Part shown: one piece after another, positions 55,941 to 64,000 of the stretch
How the letters are laid out: every line of letters starts with the position of its first letter
Numbering within the stretch: position 1 is the stretch's first letter
DNA from: Halichondria panicea
Lineage: Eukaryota; Porifera; Demospongiae; Suberitida; Halichondriidae
DNA length: 64,000 nucleotides
Assembly (NCBI RefSeq): GCF_963675165.1
Contig: NC_087377.1
Span: 7,829,122 to 7,893,121 of the forward strand
Reading direction: 5' to 3'
Translations under genes and position numbers: made by a program
Notes under the pieces: model-generated
Told to the model about the DNA's origin: nothing
The model's database searches: none
The model's input: only the letters and a program-made list of their open reading frames with translations

Positions 55941-56876
55941 TAATGCTCACAACACTCTCCTATCTGAAATGGAAGCCATCAGGTATAATTTTTATATTTC
56001 TTATTAGCAAAACAGCATATTTCATTGCTTAGTATATACTTATATATAGGAGCATCAACCATCCCAAGATACTGAGTCTGCTAGGTGCCATGACTGTTGG
56101 CAATGGTCCTACCATTGCTCTCATCACAAATTATGTTAGGGGACGAAATCTGTTCTACGTACATGATTTTCAATGATGAAGTTTAGGTATATAGATGCGT
56201 CATGCATATATACATGCACATAACCATGTGTAAAAATTGTTTTGCTTAATATTTAGATGTCACCTCAGAGGAAAGTACTTATTGCAGTGCAAGTCATCCA
56301 AGCCATTGCTTTCTGCCACTCAATTAATTAAGGAATCCACCGCTTGTCCACATGCAGAGACATAAAACCAGCTAACATACTTGTAAGTATAATATACACT
56401 ATACTGAGCTGCAACTTGTATATGAACATCATTAATATTGCAGGTGGAGGAAGGATCAATGCGAGTATACTTGGGTGATTTCGGCTTAACCCGTATCTGA
56501 ACGGGTACGGTTTAATAGTACCAGAACATCAACAAATGGTGGTACACCGGGTTTCCAATCACCCGAAGTCCTCCAGTCAGGATGTGTAACTAAAAGCTGC
56601 GATATATATGCTGTTGGATGTGTTTTCATCGAGCTTTTTGGTGGTACCCCAGTATGGGGGAAACTCCCACTTTTCACAATTTTGACAAATTAATGTGGCA
56701 GTTAAAGGTAAAGCACCTGAAACTAACCATATTCAACCGATTGCAGTTAAAACTATATGTGATGACTGTATACAATACAATCCAGCTCTGAGACCTAAGG
56801 CCAGTGCTATACTGAGAAGGCTCTTAACTCTTGCGTAAATAAACTGTTATACACTGATCAACTATATATACACATA

Positions 56877-57432
56877 ATGTATGTGCATATAATTATACCA
56901 TTTATCGTTTTGGTAACAATTAATGCATTGATTTTTTGGCATTTGTTATAATTATTTTAACCATCATAATTATATCCCTCCCTCATTATATTAAATTACG
57001 GAAATCATTAAATTTGTTTTTTTGTCTTCATTGTAATTATAATGATTATCACAGAAAAAAAAAAAAAGATTTGTATGAGGTCACTTACAATTTCTAACTC
57101 ATTAGATTTCATTCTCTATTTCATGCAATAATTCTACATACAACAATGTAGCTTCTTCAACACTTCTAGGGAGGATGTTGTGACCATTTCTCAGTATGCT
57201 CCTCTTTGCTAAAATAGCAAATTCAGTATCAACAGGAGGATCATACTGTTGCACCAGACTTAATAAAATCTAAGTCCAGGGGATCAACAGGGCATTTCAT
57301 TTGCTCAGCACCTATATACATGCATTAGTGAGCGAGCAAATAATATCTACAATTTACATGCAGTGCATTGAAGCCCATCTTAAACAATTTAGGGACCCAA
57401 AACTTTCTTCAATCCCAAAGGTCATAATAAAT
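56877..57432. other. Kinase 3' flank, no gene
   Basis: The first part (56900-57037) matches 23362-23495. The rest is AT-rich with a poly-A run near 57053-57067. No exon is supported. Confidence 0.5.
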
Positions 57433-57831
57433 TACCGTATATCTTCTAATTTATCGGACACTTCTAATTACCCGGACACTCTTTTGGGCAATTTTCGTTG
57501 TTCTAATACAACGGACACTCCAGTACTTTAATATTACATTTGTTCTAAATATCCGGACAATACCTTGAAAAGTTGAGTTACCATTCATAGACGGCAAGTA
57601 AGACTTGGAGTGCTGCAGTTAGATAGCTTTGAGTAGCTAGTTTTAGATAGTTAGTGCAACTATTCAGTCGTACCTTGTTCTATTAAACTTAGCTAGCTCG
57701 CATGCAGCTGCTTGCTTGTTCTAATTATTCCGGACACTTCGCATGCTCTATAAAAATCTGTTCCAATTATACCCGGACAATTTCCAAAATAATTATTTTT
57801 TGCTGTCCGATAAATTAGAAGATATACGGTA
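57433..57831. mobile_element. MITE with TACCGTATATCTTC termini
   Basis: The ends TACCGTATATCTTCTAATTT and AAATTAGAAGATATACGGTA are inverses over more than 25 bases. Inside, the motif TTCTAATT followed by CCGGACA recurs about six times (57449 to 57779), so the element looks built from its own terminal repeat. 399 bp, TA target likely. Confidence 0.75.
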
Positions 57832-57858
57832 TATAGAGGAGTTCCACTGCATGCATGT

Positions 57859-59638
57859 ATTCCCAATAAAATCGATCCAAGTCAAATTGAATGAGATGAA
57901 AGAAGCAAAATCGGAGGCAATCTCTGTTGGAAGAGTATAACGTAATTATAGTATGCAAATGCATGCATATAATTATATATAATTATGTTGTGATTCAATG
58001 AAAATAGACATCATAGCAATTACCGTTCAGAAATGCTTGTGTTATCGTACAAGTCATTGTATACATCAAGCCCTATAATTATTATAATTATCACAGAGAA
58101 ATTAGAATTATTATAATTATGTTGCAATCGTGGATAATTATATCATGCATGCATGTGCATGTATTATAGCTTTAATTATACAATACACTTGCATCTATAC
58201 ACGCATGTGTATATATTAAAATTATTATATATATTTAAGACCCCGAGGAGAAGCACGATGCATGGTAATATAGAGATCTCTACTTACTTGAAAAAAGTCA
58301 ATCCACCAATAAATGCAAGATTTTAGCAACTGACTCCACAGTGCCTCGATTCTCTATGATTATGTATAATTATTATGCTAAAGTATAAGATACAGGTACG
58401 TATAATTATATATAATATATACTTGGTTTGATGTTGACCTCCCGTAACGGAAGCTGCTCAACCTACTCCTGCTGTCATTATGATTTCTTCGGAAGAATAG
58501 CTGAATGTAGGCCAGATCACAGTTCTCAGTTCCATAGTCACAGCGTAGCAATCGAGGGACTCCTGTGAATATTTTACTCAGTATAGTTACAAGCAAGCCA
58601 GCATGCTTCTTTACCATTCACAGACTCGACACTCTCAACAAAATAAGAATTTATCAATTTGGGATTTTTGTTTGTTGGTACCCACTTTCAGCCACATAAT
58701 ACGCCTTGAGTATCTACATGATAATAATGTGCATGGTCATTATAATTATAACTGCTGTGCATGTATAACTTGTACTCACCCATCAATGCAGCCATGTATA
58801 GAAAATCCATATGGTTTCAGTTTGTCATGCCCATCACAATGCCACATCTCATGCATTTGGGCCCTATAAATTATGTTCATAAAACAATCACAATCTGAAT
58901 TTGACAGCGGGCATGAACAATTAGTATACCTTAACACAATATTGTCTACGTTTCAAGCGATGTGACTGCCGTGCTAGACTTCCTTCTGGGTCTAAATTTG
59001 CCAATATATAGTCCCATAACTGTCTTCCTATAATTATATACCAGTATGAAATGTATGCAAATGCCAGTTATAATAATTATATATAATACACTATATGCAC
59101 ATTTACCTTGCCACTGGTTCATTGTACGTCTGTCTAATTCTTTGCCACATTCTCCTATAACCAATAAGCTTTCCTGATCCTGCAAGCTCTCTCTGTATGC
59201 ATGCACGTAGACTTCATGCATGTACGATATAAAGACAGCAACCATGCCATATCATACCTTTATTAACTTGTTTACTCTCCTTATATGCCTAGTTTGTTGA
59301 TATGAGTTGCGTCACACTCTTCTTCTTAAATTAAGTTGCTGCAGTAAAAGCTTGAGAGAAATACAAATTCCATGGAGACTTCTCAGGAACTGCAGTATTG
59401 TTTTGTAAGGGTAGCCTTCCTTAAAATACCTGCTAACCAAGGTCTTTCTGAGCTCACTAACCATGGCTAGATTGTTTGCGCAAGATTATGATTTTACTTC
59501 TAAACTGTGTTAATTCCCAGTACGCGAATGACCTTTGACCTCACCGTATTTGCAAACGGCCTCGCTTCCAATGAGTGGTGACCTCTGACCTCTAGTAACT
59601 AGGAAGTGAATTGGCTTCCGTACTAATTAACACAAATT
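57859..59638. repeat. Segmental duplication S2b
   Basis: Partner of 27829-29618 (see there). It begins at TATTCCCAATAAAATCGATC and ends at TAACACAAATTA, where the SINE-like repeat starts. The DR1 sites are retained at 59529-59541 and 59579-59591. No receptor start exon follows it, so the duplication broke off before the gene or the gene was lost. Confidence 0.9.
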
Positions 59639-60222
59639 ATTTACTGATTCAGTCCGTATCCTAGGTGATTTCCAGTGAATATGAGCCATATTTTACTTCC
59701 CCCAGGGAAGTATGGAATATGGCTCATATTTTTACTTCCTACAAGCACTATTCAACTTTTGAATCATCTTGACAATTTGTACACAGTAAAATAGCAATAC
59801 AGCATGCAAAAAGGCTTGTAGACTATGTTTTGTGCTATTGTCGTATTGACCTGAGCTAGCTAGCAGTCTAAGCTACTTATTACATGTTCATGAGGCTTGA
59901 AACACTGCAGTTCAATCCTTGCTCTGTTTTTCTAGTCAAGCTGTGGCTCAGAGGTAGAGCAGTGTTGGTAGACTTGTGCAATACTAATTTGAAACGGCAG
60001 CTGCTGAATATTGGTGGTGGGCGGTTCTGGTCAAAGTTTTAGCTTCCAGTAGTCTAGAACCTAGCTAGCTCTCATACCTGACAGCTGTAACTGTTCTAAC
60101 TGCATTTTCTGAGGCACAAGTGGCTGTGAGAGCAAGTTTGACTGTCTCCATTGATGTTCAAATGACTGTTTTGCTGTTTTTGCAATAAATAAATCAGTTG
60201 TTGACTGGTTGCCTAGTAATTA
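59639..60222 (+). mobile_element. SINE-like repeat, copy 2
   Basis: This is the inverted partner of 41651-42233. TGGCTCAGAGGTAGAGC at 59943-59959 resembles the A box of a tRNA gene (D-arm region). GGCGGTTCTGGTC near 60020 is a weak B-box candidate. The 5' part contains a hairpin around ATGAGCCATATTTTACTTCC at 59685-59731. Either a tRNA-derived SINE with a long head, or a MITE that captured a tRNA-like piece. Confidence 0.5.
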
Positions 60223-60290
60223 TGGTTTATAACCAACCTCAGCCTCGGGCTGCGCCCTCGGCATTGGTTGGTTATAAGCCATAATTACTA
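60216..60290. repeat. Small foldback hairpin
   Basis: AATTATGGTTTATAACCAAC is mirrored by GTTGGTTATAAGCCATAATT with a GC-rich loop (CCTCGGGCTGCGCCCTCGG). Confidence 0.7.
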
Positions 60291-60397
60291 GTGAACCAGT
60301 CAATAACTATAACATATTCCATACATCCCTTGTGCCCGTGTTATAACTATAACTTGTAGTTTTTTTGTACAAAGATCAAAGGAAAAACTATGCTAAC

Positions 60398-62540
60398 TAG
60401 AGCACTAAAGTGCAAACCCTCGGCTGGTGACGTGATAATAAAGAAACCAGAAGAGTGATAATGCAGTGCATGTAGCATGTATGACTAGCATGCGCTAGCA
60501 CAGCAACTCAAGAGCAAATAAAACTAAACTAACAACGTACATGCATGAGACGTGCACTATGGACTGGGATCACAGCAAAGAAGCCTGGAGTCTTAGACTA
60601 AGAGAAGTATGGCTCCTTCCAGGCTGGAGTACGTATAGGATCCAGAGTCAGTCAACAACCAGTCACAATTCTACTTTCTTGACAATTGTTCCTGGACGGG
60701 ATCACTTCAGCTGAAAATACATAATCAAGCCTTGACTACGTATTTTCAGCTGAAGTGATCCCGTACCTTGACTCAAGGCCACGTGGCAAGTTTAAGCTTC
60801 TTAGCTTTTGCTCGCTTTTACTCGACAAAGAAGCTTTAACATCAAAATCTGCCACTATTTAAACCAAGATATTGTTGTGTGAAGACTACCTATGCTGCAA
60901 ACGCAGTGCTATGGCATCCAGGTGAGTAGATATACTCGTTACAAACAAACAAACAAACTAGAGCACTAAAGTGCAAACCCTCGGCTGGTGACATGATTAT
61001 AAAGAAACCAGAAATATAATGCAGTGCATGTAGTGATGTTGTTATCATGTATGACTTGCACAGCAACTCAGGAGCAATAAAACTAAACCAGACTGGAGGC
61101 ATGCTGAAACATTTGAGTACTATAGATATATGCACTGTAGATTAGGATCACAGTAAAGAAGCCTGGAGTCTCAGAGAAGTATGGCTCCAGGTTCTGCATG
61201 GAGTAGGATCCCAGTCAGCAGCAGGAGCTATAATTCAAGCTTCTACTTTAGTGTTCCATGTTCCTGGTATATACAGTTTTCTACTTTAGTGACCCTGTTC
61301 CATCGTTCTTGGTACAGGATCACTTCAGTTATAAGTAACGCATGTGCTACATTTTGCTCGCTTTTATTAGACAAAGGAGCTTTAACACCGAAAGCTGCCA
61401 CTATCAAAAGTACTAACTTGTTGTGTGGAGGCTACTCATGCTGTAAACGCAGTGCTAGAACATCCAGGTAAGCAGACCTAGTCACAAGCTTATTCAAGCT
61501 TCTTAGCTTTTGCTCGACAAAGAAGCTTTAACATCAAAATCTGCCACTATTTAAATCAAGATATTGTTCTGTGAAGGCTACCTATGCTGCAAACGCAGCG
61601 CTATGGCATCCAGGTGAGTAGATATACTCGTGACAAACAGACAAACAAACAAACTAGAGCACTAAAGTGCAAACCCTCGGCTGGTGACATGATTATAAAG
61701 AAACCAGAAGACTGATATAATGCAGTGCATATAGTGATGTTGTTATCATCATCATGCATGACTTGCACAGCAACTCAGGAGCAATAAAACTAAACCAGAC
61801 TGGAGGCATGCTGAAACATTTGAGAACAGGTATATAGTAGTACTATAAATATATGCACTGTGGATTAGGATCACAGCAAAGAAGCATGGAGTCTCAGAGA
61901 AGTATGGCTCCAGGTCCTGCATGGATCCCAGTCAGCTAAAGCAAGCTTTCTGCTTTAGTGACCCTGTTCCAATATTGTTCCTGGTATATACAGCTTTCTA
62001 CTTTAGTGACCCTGTTCCATTGTTTCTGGACCTGGTACAGGATCACTTCAGTTATAAGTAACGCATGTGCAAGTTCTGTTCAAGCTACATTTTGCTCGCT
62101 TTTATTAGACAACGAAGCTTTAACACCGAAAGCTGCCACTATTAGAAGTACTGACTTGTTGTGTGGAGGCTACCCATGCTGTAAACGCAGTGCTAGAGCA
62201 TCCAGGTAAGCAGACCCAGTCACAAGCTTTTTAGCTTTTGCTCGTTTTTATTTGACAACAAAGGTTTAACATGAAATTCTGCCACTATTAAAATTAATAA
62301 CTTGTTGTATGAAGGCTATCCATGCTGTAAACGCAGTGCCATGGCATGCAGGTGAGTAGACTCACACATTACAAACAAACAAACAGACCAACGGACTACT
62401 ATACCCGTGGCCGCCCACGCGCGCCTCGGGTAACAAACCAACAGACTACTATACCTGTGGCAGCCCACGCGCCTCGGGTAACAAACAGACAGACTACTAT
62501 AACCCGTGGCCACCCACGCGCCTCGGGTTAACAAATGCCA
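60398..62540 (+). repeat. Tandem array of Helitron-like family H units
   Basis: Three head-to-tail units start with CTAGAGCACTAAAGTGCAAA (the first C is variable) at about 60398, 60957 and 61654. Each holds the 3' hairpin motif, TATAAAGAAACCAGAAG, the GCTGTAAACGCAGTGCT units and an ACAAACAAAC run. The last unit ends in three copies of a roughly 55-base segment (GACTACTATACCCGTGGC to GCCTCGGGTAAC) at 62393-62532. Open frames inside (TFCSLLLD, TPKAATI) are repeated with the units and carry no domain. Confidence 0.65.
60697..60763. repeat. 25-bp inverted repeat within array unit 1
   Basis: GGGATCACTTCAGCTGAAAA at 60698 and its exact inverse TTTTCAGCTGAAGTGATCCC near 60743 flank an 18-20 base loop. 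The other units have only a single arm (GGATCACTTCAGTTATAAG), so the second arm is specific to this unit. Confidence 0.85.
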
Positions 62541-62679
62541 TAGACTAGGATCTACAACTGTAGTAACCACAGACCGTGCTCAGTGGCGTGTACAATGGGG
62601 GGCTTTGGGGGCTTGAGCACCCCCCTGTCCTCCCAGACAACCATGAAATATCACTCAGTAGCTAGCTAGCTAACTGTGC

Positions 62680-63095
62680 AGCTCCAGAGATACAGGGTTT
62701 TGCAGAATCTTTGAAATAGAGGGTGTAGAGCGTTCCTTATATGGATATCTAATGTTTACACATTGAGGTGTCATATACACATTGTGGTGAAATGCCAAGT
62801 CTGATTGGGAAGCAAAATTCAAAAACAAAATGGCTTTTTCTTGTGAAAAAAGCTGACCAAGGGGATATAAGGTGGAGAATAGTGCATCAGACAGAGCTGC
62901 TTGGACTGTCTTATCAAAGTGTTGCTGAGAATCTTCAAGTTGATCCATCAACTGTTTGGAATAGTGCATTGTTGACATGCTGACTAAGATCTACAACTTT
63001 ATGGTTGACCACAGATAACCTTATAAGGAACGCTCAACGCAAAACGCTTTTTTGTGGATATTGCAGATTCTGCAAAACCCTGTACATGCAGCTCT
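62680..63095. mobile_element. Tc1-like MITE keeping a transposase start
   Basis: Inverted stretches ACAGGGTTTTGCAGAATCT (62692) and AGATTCTGCAAAACCCTGT (63065), and further in GAGCGTTCCTTATA and TATAAGGAACGCTC, bracket one short open frame. The internal DNA seems cut down from a longer element. Confidence 0.6.
62795..62981 (+). CDS. Helix-turn-helix start of a Tc1/IS630-type transposase
   Basis: The frame reads DIRWRIVHQTELLGLSYQSV and then AENLQVDPSTVWN, the layout of the paired-like helix-turn-helix at the N terminus of Tc1/IS630-type transposases. It ends a few residues later, TGA at 62981. No catalytic DDE domain follows, so it could at most bind DNA. I take it as an internal-deletion remnant. 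Confidence 0.5.
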
Positions 63096-64000
63096 ATCTC
63101 ATTGACACAACGACAAGTCATGATCTACCACGCCCAATTGAGCATGCGCAATCAGTATTGCCATTCCAATGGTTATGTAATGCTAAATAGCTGATCAAGA
63201 TCCTCTGCACTCTCCCAGTCACCTCTTGCTCCACTGAGAGATACTGAGAAGCAATGACTAACACCAGAATGACTGGACATCCCCATTGCAGTGATTGACC
63301 AGTTTGCTAGGATGTACCCCAGGAGAATAGTGCATGGAGATCCTACAAGATGACTGACTCATAATTATCACGCTATGAGATCCCATTTGAGTGTATTTAG
63401 CAGGGAACTATGAGCTATAGTACCGGTACTATAGATTGCTCTGGACTACAAACTACAACATTGTATTGTCATTTACAAGAAGATACACATGTAATAACAT
63501 AAAAACTAGTGTTCAAGCTGGCGCTGTGCTAATGCCTCTCGCCATGTTTTTGCTTTCGCTCAAAAGTATTAGAGTGTTATCTATAATGAATTTTATATTA
63601 AAGTTAGCTTATCTATATAAAGTCACTGAGAAGAAAAGACTTATTTACATGCATCTATTGTAAGTTATTATTTTTTGTATTATGTGGCTTACCAGGACAT
63701 CAAGAAAGAAGAAAATTGATTCTTCCAGGATCTGTAGTTCAGTGTATATAATATCTAAGAAGAAAAGACCTGTGTACATGCATATTGTTATCTATATTGT
63801 TATATGGTAGTGTTTTGTGGCTTACCAGGCCCTCAAGACAAAGATGATTCTGCCAGGAGGATCTGGATCTGGATCTTGGATATTATTTTCTCACACATGG
63901 GGAATGAGCGCGCATGCGCATTACATCCACAGGAATAATTAAAGGGTGTGTCCAAAGAGATCAATTTTACAAATGGCTACTGTACTGCTAGCTAGCTGTT
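63096..64000. repeat. 3' end: tandem repeat, no gene
   Basis: A unit of about 125 bases occurs twice (63630-63745 and 63757-63870): AAGAAAAGAC, TTACATGCAT, GTGGCTTACCAGG, TCAAGA, ATTCT(T/G)CCAGGA. The longer plus-strand frame at 63436-63663 crosses into the repeat and has no recognised domain. Confidence 0.55.

Larger units (their letters stand above)
44514..56838 (+). pseudogene. Protein kinase gene K2, split by three transposons
   Basis: Exons in matching phase: 44514-44591, 49156-49317, 55491-55597 with 55941-55982, 56050-56186, 56257-56382 and 56444 to TAA at 56836. The N-terminal part has a threefold ASNQPE repeat and an acidic DAEQDILDMVM stretch. The kinase N-lobe shows GQGTFGVV (glycine loop) and VAAK (ATP-anchoring Lys). 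HPKILSLLGA, the catalytic loop, LGDFGLTR, GGTPGFQSPEVL, YAVGCVFIELFGGTPVWGK and NPALRPKASAILRRLL complete the fold. Breaks: a MITE in the N-lobe exon, whose two halves are not in one frame after removal; a shift before 56186 (IFNDEV out of frame); an ATTAATTA insertion at 56323-56330 and a four-base insertion near 56352 in the catalytic-loop exon, which disrupt it; and a TGA after DFGLTR shared with K1. Without a start exon the 5' end is unknown. It resembles TKL/receptor-interacting-type kinases but is not assignable further. Confidence 0.75.

Noticed and set aside
59943-59959. Possible tRNA gene
   Set aside because: Only an A-box-like segment is seen; there is no acceptor stem, anticodon arm or good B box, so it is kept only as a SINE hint.
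60398-62540. CRISPR-like array
   Set aside because: Repeats are long (hundreds of bases), unevenly spaced and related to a dispersed transposable family; the genome is eukaryotic.

Overview
This window is eukaryotic and looks like an invertebrate animal genome, most likely a demosponge of the Amphimedon type. That assignment is inference. It rests on multi-exon genes with very short introns (about 50-110 bp), AT-rich DNA dense in ATAATTAT-like words, sponge-style extracellular modules (Ig-like, fibronectin III, sushi) on a single-pass receptor, and mixed transposons: Ty3/gypsy, P-like, piggyBac-like, a RecQ-bearing TIR element, Helitron-like units and many MITEs. A 200-base run of N at 25886-26085 marks a scaffold gap. 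I see no rRNA gene, canonical tRNA gene, operon or CRISPR array.

Layout. 1-6600: three diverged copies of a 0.8-1.2 kb segment, with a phase-consistent chain of extracellular-domain exons (2040-5039 onward) split by a nested MITE. 6760-9790: receptor copy A, broken in its Ig-like exon. 9780-13250: intergenic part of duplicon A. 13396-15740: 5'-truncated Ty3/gypsy element. 15748-18262: TIR element with a decayed RecQ-like helicase. 19531-21062: stack of adjacent and nested MITEs. 21128-21679: C-terminal half of a protein-kinase pseudogene (K1). 21700-27800: foldback elements, repeats and the gap. 27829-29618: segmental duplication S2a. 29706-36625: receptor copy B, the one intact gene I can assemble. 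It has 12 exons totalling 1902 nt, a multiple of three with every junction in phase, and encodes 633 aa. 36925-38336: decayed receptor remnants C/D. 38390-43310: duplicon C, matching duplicon A. 44514-56838: a second kinase locus (K2) broken up by a P-like transposon (44723-49148), a Ty3/gypsy element (49323-55444, itself carrying piggyBac-like and Helitron-like insertions) and a MITE. 57859-59638: S2b. 59639-64000: a SINE-like repeat, a tandem Helitron-like array and a Tc1-like MITE.

How it fits together. Two ancestral units were duplicated: (i) a receptor gene with its 3' flank, present as A, B and C/D, and (ii) a kinase tail followed by S2, present collinearly at 21.1-29.6 kb and 56.2-59.6 kb. 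S2a ends 88 bp before the start codon of receptor B and carries two DR1-type nuclear-receptor half-site pairs. The duplicates act as natural empty sites and date many insertions as later than duplication. The receptor is predicted to be a type I membrane protein (signal peptide, Ig-like, two FN3, sushi, TM) with tyrosine motifs in its cytoplasmic tail.
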